64,000 nt of DNA, taken from contig CAVUYB010000032.1 of NCBI GenBank assembly GCA_963745595.1, positions 32,735-96,734 of the forward strand, read 5' to 3'. Shown piece by piece: positions 17,726 through 26,949 of this stretch; the stretch's first letter is position 1, and every line of letters starts with the position of its first letter. Made by a program: the position numbers and the translations under genes. Below the pieces are notes generated by a model that saw only the letters and a program-made list of their open reading frames with translations, ran no database searches and was not told where the DNA came from. Source of the stretch: DASZUK01 sp963745595 (GTDB lineage: Bacteria > Actinomycetota > Acidimicrobiia > Acidimicrobiales > RAAP-2).

Positions 17726-18717
17726 CGGTCACCTCCGACCGGCTCGTCCAGCCCGGCTCGTTGCCGGCACCACTCCCAGAGCCGTGCGGGCTCGCCGGGC
17801 GGGTCAGCGGGACCCGGCCACCGATGGTCGGGACGAGCTCGGCGGTCCAGCCAGAAGGTTGCCGGCGCATTGGCGTCAGCGCCACCATCGGCGAGCCAGA
17901 CCGCCGTATCGGCTCCCTGTTCGGCCCGTCGCAAGATCGGGCCCAGTACGGCCGCGAATACCGGCAGGCCGGTTCGCAACGCGTCGGTGTCCACCCAGCC
18001 CGGGTGCATGGCATAGGACGACACTCCGGCCCTGGGCCACCGCTGATCCCACTGTCGAGCCAGGGCAACCTGGGCCCGCTTGGCCGTGGCGTAGACGGTG
18101 GTCCCCCGGTACGGGGTCGACGGCTGATCGAGCCGCTCGACGTCCAGTTGGCGGGTGTACATGCCGCCGGACGACACCCACACCACCCGGGCCGGCGCCG
18201 CTCGCCGGAGCAAGGGCTCCAGCAGGCACGTCAAGAGGTAGGGCCCGACCACGTGGACGGCCGCCGTCTCCTCCAGCCCGCCGTCGGTCATGGTCAGCTC
18301 GCGGTTCAAGACGCCGGCCGCGTGGACCAGGGCATCCAACCGGTCGGTCCGTCTCGCCACCCCGTCGGCCAGCGCCCGGACCGACGACAGGGAGCCGAGA
18401 TCGGCCGGTTGCCCGAACACCCGGGTCGACCCGGCCTCGGTCCGGAGGTCTTCCACCGCCCGGCTCACTCGGGCCTCGTCCCGGCCGACCAGGCCGACGG
18501 TCGCTCCGGCGCGGGCCAGAGCCACCACCACCGCCCGGCCGATGCCGCTGGTGCCTCCGGTGACCAGGACCACCCGGCCCTCCATGGTCGGCCGTTCGTC
18601 GTCGGCCCAGGACCACAATCGCCGGCGGGCCGCGAAGCCCAGCCGGGACCAGCTGGCCACGATCGTGGCCTCCAAGGCGGCGTCGATGCCCTGCCGAGCG
18701 GTGTTCGAGGTCCACAC
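17722..18717 (-). CDS. Short-chain dehydrogenase (DHRS12-like), first gene of the lipid operon
   Basis: 331 residues. An N-terminal amphipathic extension (ALEATIVASWSRLGFAARRRL) precedes the Rossmann motif TGGTSGIG (residues 53-60). The catalytic YxxxK is seen as YATAK. The extension is found in related bacterial SDRs and supports GTG at 18717 over the internal ATG at 18585. NAD(P)-dependent oxidoreductase of unknown substrate. It lies immediately downstream of the palindrome at 18723-18740 and overlaps the next gene by ATGA. Confidence 0.88.
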   Translation of the reverse strand: MWTSNTARQGIDAALEATIVASWSRLGFAARRRLWSWADDERPTMEGRVVLVTGGTSGIGRAVVVALARAGATVGLVGRDEARVSRAVEDLRTEAGSTRVFGQPADLGSLSSVRALADGVARRTDRLDALVHAAGVLNRELTMTDGGLEETAAVHVVGPYLLTCLLEPLLRRAAPARVVWVSSGGMYTRQLDVERLDQPSTPYRGTTVYATAKRAQVALARQWDQRWPRAGVSSYAMHPGWVDTDALRTGLPVFAAVLGPILRRAEQGADTAVWLADGGADANAPATFWLDRRARPDHRWPGPADPPGEPARLWEWCRQRAGLDEPVGGDR

Positions 18718-18722
18718 CCTTT

Positions 18723-18740
18723 CTATTTAGCACTAAATAG
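18723..18740. promoter_or_regulatory. Perfect AT-rich palindrome at the head of the lipid operon
   Basis: CTATTTAG-CA-CTAAATAG is a flawless 8-bp inverted repeat in a very GC-rich region, ending 5 nt before the SDR start codon on the minus strand. Within it, TAAATA could serve as the -10 of a leaderless transcript. Placement over the promoter suggests a repressor operator. The B12-binding regulator at the end of the operon is the natural candidate. Confidence 0.65.
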
Positions 18741-18793
18741 AGTTTGCTAAACCTGGCGCCGGTCCTGGGGGCCCGGACCCTACGCTCGCGGTC

Positions 18794-19183
18794 GTGCCGT
18801 TCGTCGCGACGCCCGATGACCCCCGCCGGCCGGACGGCCAGGCTTGGCTTCGCAACGTGGTGATCGCCGTCGCGGCCGGTCGCGTCGCTCTGGGGGCGGT
18901 CGCCCTGCTCTCTCCGGCCGTGGTGGCCCGGCCGTGGGTCGGCGACGACGACGGCCCCAGCAGCGCCGTCCTGGGTCGGGCACTGGGCGGTCGGGACGTG
19001 GCGCTGGGCCTCGGATTGCTATTGGCCGCCAACCACGATCGCCACCTCCGGGGATGGGCCGAGGCGGCGGCGTTGGCCGACTCGGTCGACGTGGCAGCCA
19101 CTCTCTTGGCCTTCGACCGGTTGCCCCGAAAGGGGCGCCTGGCCGTCCTGGCCGCCGCCGGTGCCGCCGCCGCCGTCGGCTGA
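18794..19183 (+). CDS. Small membrane protein, DUF4267-like
   Basis: 129 residues with hydrophobic helices near residues 20-45, 65-80 and 105-129 and conserved-looking GRALGGRDVALGLGLLLA. It resembles small actinobacterial DUF4267-type membrane proteins, though I am not certain of the family. It is divergent from the lipid operon, sharing the 76-bp intergenic region with the palindrome. TACGCT at 18781-18786 sits 7 nt before the GTG, consistent with a leaderless start. Confidence 0.65.
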   Translation: MPFVATPDDPRRPDGQAWLRNVVIAVAAGRVALGAVALLSPAVVARPWVGDDDGPSSAVLGRALGGRDVALGLGLLLAANHDRHLRGWAEAAALADSVDVAATLLAFDRLPRKGRLAVLAAAGAAAAVG

Positions 19184-19268
19184 TGGACGGCGACGCGGTG
19201 CGACTAGCCGGGCACGTCGCCGGGCTCCCGCATCACCGACGGGCGAGTCCTTCAAGGTGGCGCGTCCC

Positions 19269-19297
19269 TTGACAGGTGTAGTCGCCCCGCATACATT
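19269..19297 (+). promoter_or_regulatory. Sigma-70-type promoter of the cyclase gene
   Basis: TTGACA (19269-19274), a 17-nt spacer, and TACATT (19292-19297). This is the closest match to the consensus vegetative promoter seen in the window. Transcription would begin near 19304, inside the palindrome that follows. Confidence 0.75.
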
Positions 19298-19301
19298 CCA
19301 A

Positions 19302-19321
19302 AATCGAGCGAGCGCTTGATT
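19302..19321. promoter_or_regulatory. Near-perfect 20-bp palindrome over the transcription start
   Basis: AATCGAGCG-AG-CGCTTGATT is symmetric in all but one pair of the arms. It covers the predicted +1 of the cyclase gene. The form, a GAGCG-N2-CGCTT core, resembles TetR-family operators. No regulator gene is adjacent, so the binding protein is unknown. Confidence 0.6.
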
Positions 19322-19342
19322 ATGTAGCAGGAGGGGTGGGCT

Positions 19343-20356
19343 GTGCCCGAAGCACTTCCGAGTTACCGCGAGTTGCCCATACGCGAAGGGCTGCCGCCCA
19401 AGTCGGCGTGGGGCCTTTTCGGCGACGACGATCAGCTCGGGACGCTGAACCTGCTGACGCCCGAGCGGGTGTGCGAGGCCGCACAACTCGTTCGCAAGGG
19501 AACGGTCATCGCCCTCGGCCTCCCACTCGAGCAGCCTCGGCGCCCCGAGGGAGGGCGCCGAGGCAACATCGGTCACCACATGATCGATCAGGGATACGGC
19601 CCGGACTTCACGGGGGAAGAGGCGGACGACGAAACGCCGTCGATCCGGGGCCGGGACGACTACGTGTCGGAGCTCTGGCTGCAAGGCAGCAGCCAGTGGG
19701 ATGGCCTGACGCACGTGCTGTACAAAGGTCAGAATTACAACGGGGTACCGGACGAAGACATCCATGGTGGCCCCGGCACGAAGCTCGGCGTCGACCAATG
19801 GGCGGCGCGCGGCATCGTCGGAAGGGGGGTTCTCCTCGACGTGGCCCGCTATCTCGACAGTGTCGGCCGCCCACTCGATCTGAGCAGCAACTACGGGATC
19901 ACGGTCGAGGACCTTCAGGCGACGATGGCGATGGAGAACGTGGAGATCCAAGCCGGCGACATCATGCTGTTCCGTACGGGCTGGGTCCCCTACCTGGTTT
20001 CCGCGGAAGACGCCGTCCGGGCGCAAATGCTCGGGTCCGGCATGGGAGGCGCCAAGGCGCCGGGTCTCGAGGTGTCGGACCGAATGCTCGAGTTCTTGTG
20101 GGACCTCCACGTGTCAGCGATAGCCGCCGACAACATGAGCGTCGAACAGTTCCCACCCCCACGACCGGTGGACGAGTTCAAGATGCACAAGAACTGGCTG
20201 CCGCTCTGGGGCATGCCGTTGGGCGAGTACTGGGCGCTCGATGCGCTGGCGACCGACTGCGCCGAAGACGGCCGGTATACCTTCCTCCTCGTCTCGGTGC
20301 CGCTCAACGTCCGGGGAGGCGTTGGATCTCCGTGCCAGGCGGTCGCCATCAAGTAG
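19343..20356 (+). CDS. Cyclase-family hydrolase (kynurenine-formamidase-like fold)
   Basis: 337 residues, GTG start behind a strong AGGAGGGG ribosome-binding site. The putative-cyclase (PF04199) family is suggested by the metal-site region SSQWDGLTHV, the RGVLLDVAR strand, GDIMLFRTGW and AADNMSVE. Members are Mn- or Zn-dependent amidases or lactonases acting on small aromatic or polyketide-like substrates. Substrate cannot be assigned. It has its own sigma-70 promoter and operator and appears monocistronic. Confidence 0.82.
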   Translation: MPEALPSYRELPIREGLPPKSAWGLFGDDDQLGTLNLLTPERVCEAAQLVRKGTVIALGLPLEQPRRPEGGRRGNIGHHMIDQGYGPDFTGEEADDETPSIRGRDDYVSELWLQGSSQWDGLTHVLYKGQNYNGVPDEDIHGGPGTKLGVDQWAARGIVGRGVLLDVARYLDSVGRPLDLSSNYGITVEDLQATMAMENVEIQAGDIMLFRTGWVPYLVSAEDAVRAQMLGSGMGGAKAPGLEVSDRMLEFLWDLHVSAIAADNMSVEQFPPPRPVDEFKMHKNWLPLWGMPLGEYWALDALATDCAEDGRYTFLLVSVPLNVRGGVGSPCQAVAIK

Positions 20357-20480
20357 CCGCCGAGGCCAGCTGCGGAGGCCGTCACCGATCACTCGGAGCG
20401 CGAACGAGCGCGTCGAGAGTTCGAGTGGCTCAACGGATTCGGCTCATTGCCGGACGTCAGCGGTCAGTGGCGACGGTAGG

Positions 20481-20857
20481 TCATCCGGCCAGGCCCAGGA
20501 ACACCAGCAGAGCCGGTTCGAGGCGGACGATGTCCTCGCTGGACAAGCGACCAACGCGCTCGCCGAGCTTGGAACGCCGCACGGTGGTGACCTTGTCGAC
20601 CATCAGGCTGCTCATCTCGCAGAGCCCGTTTCGAGGGCTCGGCTCCACGACCAAACGAAGGAGGTGGCGCCTCGATGAGATCAGTGGCGAACGCATGGAT
20701 GATCACCGAATCCGTGGATGAAGTCCTGATCCTCGCCGGCTCGGCGGGACGACGCGACCAACGCCGACTGCCGGTGGGCCTCGGTAGCGAACTGCGGGGA
20801 CCGGACATCGGGAACCCAGATCTGGACGGGTCGGAGACCCTCCGCTCGCAACGAGCC
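20481..20857 (-). pseudogene. Decayed mazEF-like toxin-antitoxin module
   Basis: The upstream part (20857-20681) matches DUF3018/MazE-type antitoxins: LRAEGLRPVQIWVPD, RSPQFATEAHRQS and ALVASS. The overlapping downstream part (from 20706) matches the C-terminal two-thirds of a MazF/PemK toxin: ATDLIEAP, then after one extra base near 20664 LLRLVVEPSPRNGL, MSSLMVDKVTTVRRSKLG and ALLVFLGLA. The toxin's N-terminal strands, normally carrying the G-D and RPALVI motifs, are absent, apparently by a deletion fusing antitoxin end to toxin middle. Probably inactive. The antitoxin start is not identifiable. The 20357-20480 stretch beside it holds nothing I can name. Confidence 0.65.
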
Positions 20858-20919
20858 CCGGGCAACGAGCCTCGGCCGGACGGCCGCGGCGAAGCCGCCA
20901 ACGGTGCGAGGCTGGTTCC

Positions 20920-21762
20920 GTGGACCGCGCCGATGATCGCCAGGCCGCTCTCCGAAGCGCCGTTTTCGAAGGGGACGGGCATCGGGTCGTCGTCGCGCTG
21001 TCGAAGGACCCCTGGGATGACCGGCTTCAGCTGGCCGGCGACGGTCTTCTCGTCGCCTTGGCGCAATCCGGAGAAGGCGCTTGCGGATTGGCCCACCGCT
21101 GTGCCGGGGGGTTGCGCGAGCGGGCCTGGACGGGTGACGAGGATCTCGCCGATCAGCTGGAGGCGGCGGTGGGCGAACGGCCCGCCCCACTGCTGCGGCC
21201 CCTCGCCGTCGACCTCGAGGAGCTGGCGACCATCCTCGAAGGCGACCCGACCCACGGTGGCGGCCGGATCGACCTTCACACGGGCGAGGTCTGGCCGCAG
21301 GCGGTGATCGACGACGCTCAGGAGATGGGGGAGGAGGATCCCGAGGACGAGGCGACCGACCGCTGGCTGTCGGTCTGGTGCGAAGGATCCCGGGATGCCT
21401 ACCGGGATATGGAGGACTTCATCGGGGCGTTGGCGGACGAGGACCGGGCCGACCGTCTGTCGATCGCCATCTCGGGGCGGGGTGCCTTCCGCCGGTTCAA
21501 GGACGTGCTCGAACGATGGCCCGGCGAGCTCGAACGCTGGCACGCGTTCTCCGCTGAGCGACAGCGGGGTCGCGCCCGGTCATGGCTCGCCGCGGCCGGA
21601 TATTCACCCCGATGGCCGGCCCAACGTACATACGCAGGCAGCGAGCACGCCGCGAGGACATGGGGCACCCTGATGAACCCGTCGGCAACGTCGGCTAGCC
21701 GGCTCAACCGGCGTCCGCCTCGTCCTCCAAGTTGCCGACCTCGTCGTCGGTCATGGGGGTGA
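20920..21762 (+). CDS. UPF0158 family protein
   Basis: 280 residues as read. Family hallmarks: GRIDLHTGEVWP, the stretch GSRDAYRDMEDFI, and SGRGAFRRFKDVLERWP followed by ERQRGRARSWLAAAGY. UPF0158 proteins are small and of unknown function. The last about 45 residues (after AAAGYSP) are low-complexity and overlap the convergent SWIM gene by 59 bp, so the natural stop may be earlier and hidden by an indel. GTG start is provisional. Confidence 0.75.
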   Translation: MDRADDRQAALRSAVFEGDGHRVVVALSKDPWDDRLQLAGDGLLVALAQSGEGACGLAHRCAGGLRERAWTGDEDLADQLEAAVGERPAPLLRPLAVDLEELATILEGDPTHGGGRIDLHTGEVWPQAVIDDAQEMGEEDPEDEATDRWLSVWCEGSRDAYRDMEDFIGALADEDRADRLSIAISGRGAFRRFKDVLERWPGELERWHAFSAERQRGRARSWLAAAGYSPRWPAQRTYAGSEHAARTWGTLMNPSATSASRLNRRPPRPPSCRPRRRSWG

Positions 21763-22985
21763 TCGGCGTACCGCCGGGGTTCCAACGCCCGGCCCGGTCC
21801 TTGCAGAACGGGTACCAGCAACCATCTCGCCCGAGACGGAGCTGGCGGTCCCCGAGCGTCACCCGGTTGCGCCGGGCGGCCGCGCCAGGACCGAGCAGGG
21901 CGCGCCCCGTCGAGAGGGGAACGGGGCCGGGATCCCAGACCTCGTCGAGAACGGCCAGCCCTTCCGGCCCGCCGTCGCGAAACGCCAGGGCCCGGTGGAG
22001 GAGCTCACGACCGGGCAGGCCGGCGCGACGGGCGAGCTCGCCTAGGGCCAGGGTGTCGGCCCCACCCTGACCGTCGCCGAGCAACGCGGACGCTCGCCGA
22101 GCCAGGTCCTGTTCGACCGTCAGCTCGAGCCCGTTCGAGGCAGCGCCCTGCAGCAGCGCCAGGGCCCGGGCGGCGGCATCGGCGGCCAGGGTCCGCAGCG
22201 CTCCCAGATCCACTCCGGTGTCCGGTGGCGGGTCGGCCGCGAGCACCGCCGGCCGGCCGACCCGGCGCGGTGACGGCGGTGCGGCGGGCAGCGGCTTCGG
22301 GGCGCGTGCCCAGGCGTCCCGGGCCGAGACGCCCTCGTCGGCTTCGAGCTCGATCGTCAACGCCACTGCCGGTGCCGGCGTGTCGGCGTGCCGGCGGGAA
22401 CGCAGGCCGGCCAGGATCTCGTCGCGGCCGCGGCCGCGGAGCAACAGCACGCCGAAGGGGTCGACGTCGAGGGCATCGGCGACCAGGTAACAGACCGCGG
22501 CGGCGTGCTTGCAGGGATCGGCCCAGTCCGGGCAGGAGCACCGGGGCTGCAGCTCGCCCGCTCCGGGCAGCAGGTCGAGACCGACGGACCGGACGTCGTC
22601 GGCCACGCCGGCGGGCAGCTCGCCGTCGAGCAGGGCGGCGGTGTGTCCGATCTCGGCCGCCAATGCGTCGAGCAGCCGGTGCCATTCGGCCTCGTCGAAC
22701 GGCCGAACCCGCACCCGCACCTTGTACGGAGACCGACGTGACCCCTGCACGTCGGCCAGGATCTCGCCCGGCGCCAGAGTGAGTACGCCGACCGCGCCGG
22801 TCCGGGCGTAGGTCCGCCCCCGCGGCAGCCGGTTGGGATCGAGCCGGGCCCGCTGTTCCAGGGCCTCCACCCAGGCCTGTCCCCACCAGGAGACCCCGAA
22901 GGGCTTGCGACCGGCCGTCCGCGGCGCGCTCGGACCGGGCCGTCGCGGCTTGTGCTCGTACCAGTCGTCGGCCGGCCGGGCTCAT
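21704..22985 (-). CDS. SWIM zinc-finger protein paired with a SNF2 helicase
   Basis: About 426 residues after one correction. The SWIM motif CxCx(n)CxH is seen as CSCPDWADPCKHAAAV, preceded by GRTYARTGAVGVL and the VQGSRRSPYKV block. ATG at 22985 overlaps the SNF2 stop by ATGA, but one extra base near 22973 must be skipped to reach the frame with WWGQAW and LEQRARL. SWIM proteins adjacent to SNF2 ATPases are common in actinobacteria; the pair is thought to act on DNA or chromatin-like complexes, role undefined. The C-terminal half is rich in Ala/Pro/Arg. Confidence 0.85.
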
Positions 22986-25900
22986 GCTCCGCTCCCCAGG
23001 CGCACCAGGTCGGTGAGCTCCTGGTCGGTGAGCCGGCCGATCCAGCGCTCGCCACCGCCGACGACCGCCTCGGCCAGCGACCGCTTCCGCTCGATCAGCG
23101 CGGCGATGTGGTCCTCGAGGGTGCCCTCGGCGATGAGCCGGTGCACCTGGACCGGCCGGTCCTGCCCGATCCGGTGCGCCCGGTCGGTCGCCTGGTCCTC
23201 GACGGCCGGGTTCCACCAGCGGTCGTAGTGCACGACGTGGGTCGCCCGGGTCAGGTTGAGCCCGACCCCGCCCGCCTTGAGCGACAGCAGCAGCACCGGC
23301 GCCTGGCCGGACTGGAAGGCGTCGACCATCTCCGTGCGGCGCTTGGCGCCCACCTTGCCGTGCAGGAACAGCGTGCGGCACGCCGAGGTGCTCGAGCCGG
23401 GCCTCGACGAGGGACAGGCACTCGACGAACTGGCTGAACACGAGGACCGACTCGCCCTCGGCGGTGATGACGTCGACCAGCTCCTCCAGCGCCGCCAGCT
23501 TGCCCGAACGGCCGGCCAGCGGGCCCGCCTGGTGCAGGTACTGCGCCGGGTGGTTGCAGATCTGCTTCAGCACGGTGAGGAGGCGGAGCACGAGACCCTG
23601 CCGGGCGATGCCGTCCTCGTTCTCGATCGCCTCCAGGGCCTCGCGCACCTCGGCCTCGTAGAGGGTGGTCTGCTCCTGGGTGAGCGGGACCGGCACGTCG
23701 GTGACGGTCCGCGGCGGCAGGTCGGGGGCGACGCCCGGATCGGTCTTCTTCCGGCGGAGGAGGAACGGGCGGATCGTACGGGCGAGCCGCTCGGTGGCCA
23801 GCGGGTCCCGGTCGCGCTCGACGGGAGTGGCCACCGTGCGCACGAACCGTTCGAACGGGCCGAGCAGTCCGGGGGTGGTCCAGTCGAGGATCGACCACAG
23901 CTCGCTCAGCCGGTTCTCGACCGGGGTCCCGGTGAGGGCCAGGCGGGCGGGGCCGCCGATGGTGCGCAGGGCCCGCGCCGTCGCCGTCTCCGGGTTCTTC
24001 GCGTGCTGGGCCTCGTCGGCGACCACCAGGCTGAAGCCGGCCGCCGCCAGCGTCTCGGCGTCCCGGCGGGCGACGCCGTAGCTCGTGACGACGATCTCGT
24101 CCGGGGCCAGGTCCTCGAGGCTGCGGGCGGGACCGTGGTGACGGCGGACCACGCTCCCGGGAGCGAACCGCCGCACCTCGCGCTCCCAGTTGCCGAGCAG
24201 CGACGTCGGGCAGATCACGAGCGTCGGTCCTCGGTTGGCGGCGGCCCGGTGGAGGTGGAGGGCGATCACCTGCAGCGTCTTCCCGAGACCCATGTCGTCG
24301 GCCAGGCAGCCGCCGAGCCCGGCGTCGACCATGGCGTGCAGCCACGTGACGCCACGGGACTGGTACGGGCGGAGCTCGACGTCGGCCGCCAGACCGAGGG
24401 GGACGCCGAGCTCGCCCTCCGGCGCGCCGGTGATGGCGGCCAGGCGGCCGGCCAGCTCCGCCAGCGGCCCGTCGGCGACCACGGAAACGGGCTCTCCGTC
24501 GAGGTCGACGCGTGCCCGCCAGAAGCGTGCCGAGAGCCTCGGCCGCCGTCAGCCGTTGGCGACGACGGGCCTTCAGGCGCTCGAGCAGCGCGGGGTCGGC
24601 GGCGACCCAGCGGCCGCGCAGGCGGACGAGCCCCCGCTTCGCCTCGGCCAGCTGGTCGATCTCCTCCTCGGAGAGCAGCTCGCCGTGGAGCGTCGCCTGC
24701 CAGCGGAACTCGACGAGCGTGTCGAGACCGAAACCGGCTTCCACGACGACACCGGGGGCAGTCCCGACCGACGCGCGCAGCTCGAGGCCGTCGGCCAGGA
24801 TCTCGGCCGGCCACAGCACCTCGACTCCCGTGCCCTGGAGGAGGGTGGCCCCGTCGGCCAGCAGCTCGCCGAGGAGGTCGTCGTCGAGATCGAGGCCGGT
24901 GGGCGCCCGCTGGTGGAGCAGCGGCTCGAGCGGGGCCCAGGCGCGGGCCGCCCGGCGCAGGGCCCGCAGCAGGTCGCTCTCGGCGTCGTCGCCGAACCGG
25001 GCCACGACCGCCGCCGGGGAGCGATAGAGATCGGCCGCGTCGACGACCAGGCTCGACTCGGCGCGGCTGGTGAGCTGGAGCACCGCCCGGGCCATCGGAG
25101 CCGGCGGATCGGCGGGCGACCGGCCCGCGATCGCCGGCTTGCCATCCTCGTCATCCTCGTCATCGCCATCCTCGGGTGTGGTCGCTGGTGTCGGACCCAG
25201 CGGGTCGAGCTCCACTCGAAGGGCCACGTCGGCGCCCCGCTCGCCGGCCAAGCCGGCGACGGCGTCGACCAGCCAAGGGCGGAGATGCGCGGCGGAGACT
25301 GGCGTGATGGCCGCGAATGCCGTCCGGGGGCCACTACCGGGTGTGCCGGCCGGGCGGTCCCCTACGGCGGCGAGCGCCGATCTCGTTGTGGTGGCGCCGG
25401 TCACGACCGCCGCGGCCGCGGTGCGTGGGAGCGTATCGGCGAGCGCGTCCCATGCGGCCTGGATCAAGCTCGCCGAGCTACGGACGCGCAACGGCGACGA
25501 GCGGCCAGACGAGAGGGCGTGCGCGTCCGGCGGGAACGCGGCGGCGAGCTCGGCGAGGAGACGACGGTCGGCGGGGTCGAGTGGACCGGCGCGCCAGGCG
25601 TCCCAGCCCAAGGCGGTGACCGAGGGGTAAAGCCGGCCTCGGGCGATCAGCCCGAGGCCGATGGTGAACACCTGTGACCATGCCGCGGCACCGGCGATGT
25701 CAACGTCGAGATCGCGGAGGAAGGGGATGGCGTCGGTGACGGGGAGGCATCGGGCGGCGACGGTGCGGCGGCGCACGCCGTTGCCGGATGCATTGGGTAG
25801 GACGACCTCGACCTCGTCGGGGAACCCCCGGCGGTCGGCATTGGCGACGGAAGTCCGACTGCGGTCGTAGACCACGATCGTCCCCAGGCGAGGAGGCTCG

Positions 25901-25995
25901 GCGGGGAGGAACGTGATCGCGTGGTCGGACGCGAGGACCCCCGCCGGGGCGAGCAGGGCGTCGCCCGAGCTGGGTAAGATCGTCGTTACCGGCAC
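22982..25995 (-). CDS. SNF2-family DEAD/DEAH-box ATPase (two single-base shifts)
   Basis: About 1003 residues after dropping one base near 24513 and one near 23372. N-terminal 490 residues are an actinobacterial SNF2-associated region. The ATPase core follows: LRPYQSRGVTWL, Walker A ADDMGLGKTLQ, Walker B VVADEAQH, then GTPVENRLSELWSI. The C-terminal lobe has SLKAGGVGLNLT, DRWWNPAVEDQATDRAHRIGQ and a Leu-rich end. GTG at 25995 is chosen because TACCGT lies 8 nt upstream and because the frame before it lacks family similarity. DNA translocase; partner of the SWIM protein encoded next. Confidence 0.87.
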
Positions 25996-26047
25996 GCCGG
26001 CCCACGGTATCGAAAGTCGGTCGTGATCCGGTAGATCAGTGGACGCC

Positions 26048-26458
26048 CTACGGCAGGAGGGTGAACGCCCCGGTGTGCGCCGGTCTGACCACGGAAAAGT
26101 GACGACGGTCGAGGGTAACAACCTCACTCACTCCGAGGCGCTCGGCGATCGCGACCACGGAGGCGTCCACCGCTCCGAGAGGCATGTCGGCGTACCGGTG
26201 GACCAGCTCGGCCATCCGTCGGAGGTCGCCGGCGGTGAGCTGCTCGACTCGATAGTCCTCCCCCAGAAGCTCAGTGAGAAACCGGGCCTCGGCGTCCGGA
26301 CCCAAGCGATGTTCGACCAGGTAACTCGTCTCGATCACGACGGTGACCGGGATGACGAGCGGTCGTTCCAGATCCTCGAGAACGGATGCACACTCGTCGT
26401 GGTGGGCATCCGAACGGTCGGCCGCGGCGTAGAGCGGCCCGGTGTCGAGGACGATCAC
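26048..26458 (-). CDS. vapC: VapC-like PIN-domain toxin
   Basis: 136 residues. PIN-domain acidic residues are visible in MIVLDTGPLYAA (first Asp), VVIETSYL (Glu), and DASVVAIAERL with VVTLDRRHF (C-terminal Asps). These coordinate Mg for ribonuclease activity. The ATG overlaps the antitoxin stop. Target RNA unknown. Confidence 0.88.
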   Translation of the reverse strand: MIVLDTGPLYAAADRSDAHHDECASVLEDLERPLVIPVTVVIETSYLVEHRLGPDAEARFLTELLGEDYRVEQLTAGDLRRMAELVHRYADMPLGAVDASVVAIAERLGVSEVVTLDRRHFSVVRPAHTGAFTLLP

Positions 26459-26673
26459 CGTCCGAGGACTGCCGCGACCTCTTCGTCGACGTGCTCGGAG
26501 ACGTCTGCCCGTCCGCTGGCCCCGAGCCCGATGATGCCGAGCGTGTGGCGCGGGGCGAGATAGGTCACCACGGCCTCGGCCACCAGCTCTGCCGGATCGA
26601 CGCCGCGACGGGTCGCTTCTTCGGCGACTCGCTCGGAGACCGCCTCGGGCAGGTCGACGTGGAGCTGAGTCAT
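26455..26673 (-). CDS. vapB: VapB-like ribbon-helix-helix antitoxin
   Basis: 72 residues. MTQLHVDLPEAVSERVAEEA is a typical ribbon-helix-helix strand-helix start, followed by GVDPAELVAEAVVTYL. The C-terminal acidic helix (SEHVDEEVAAVLG) would wrap the toxin. I chose ATG 26673 over the longer frame because GAGGACC precedes it and the longer frame runs into the tRNA gene. Likely autoregulates with VapC. Confidence 0.82.
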   Translation of the reverse strand: MTQLHVDLPEAVSERVAEEATRRGVDPAELVAEAVVTYLAPRHTLGIIGLGASGRADVSEHVDEEVAAVLGR

Positions 26674-26713
26674 GTGATGGTCCTCTTGGGCGACGGTTCT
26701 ACCAAGCGGGTCA

Positions 26714-26790
26714 TGGTGGAGGTGATGGGACTCGAACCCACGAACCTCTTGACTGCCAGTCAAGCGCTCTACCAGCTGAGCTACACCCCC
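26714..26790 (-). tRNA. tRNA-Ala (anticodon GGC), CCA encoded
   Basis: Read on the minus strand, the acceptor GGGGGTG pairs with CACCTCC and includes the G3-U70 wobble that is the alanine identity element. D-arm GCTC-AGCTGGTA-GAGC, anticodon stem CTTGA/TCAAG with loop CTGGCAG (anticodon GGC), T-arm GTGGG-TTCGAGT-CCCAT, discriminator A and a genomic CCA. The variable loop is 6 nt. vapB starts 40 nt downstream on the same strand. Confidence 0.93.
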
Positions 26791-26949
26791 AGTGGTCGAA
26801 TCACGTTATCAGGCGCCGTCGGCCCGCTCACCTTCCGGCCCGGCCGACACGCACCGGGGTCCGCTCCTGGCATCGCTGACCGCCGCCGCCGTTCGGCTCG
26901 CTTCCCTCACTCGGCGACGCGGCCTTGCTCGATGGCGCGGGAGTCGACC

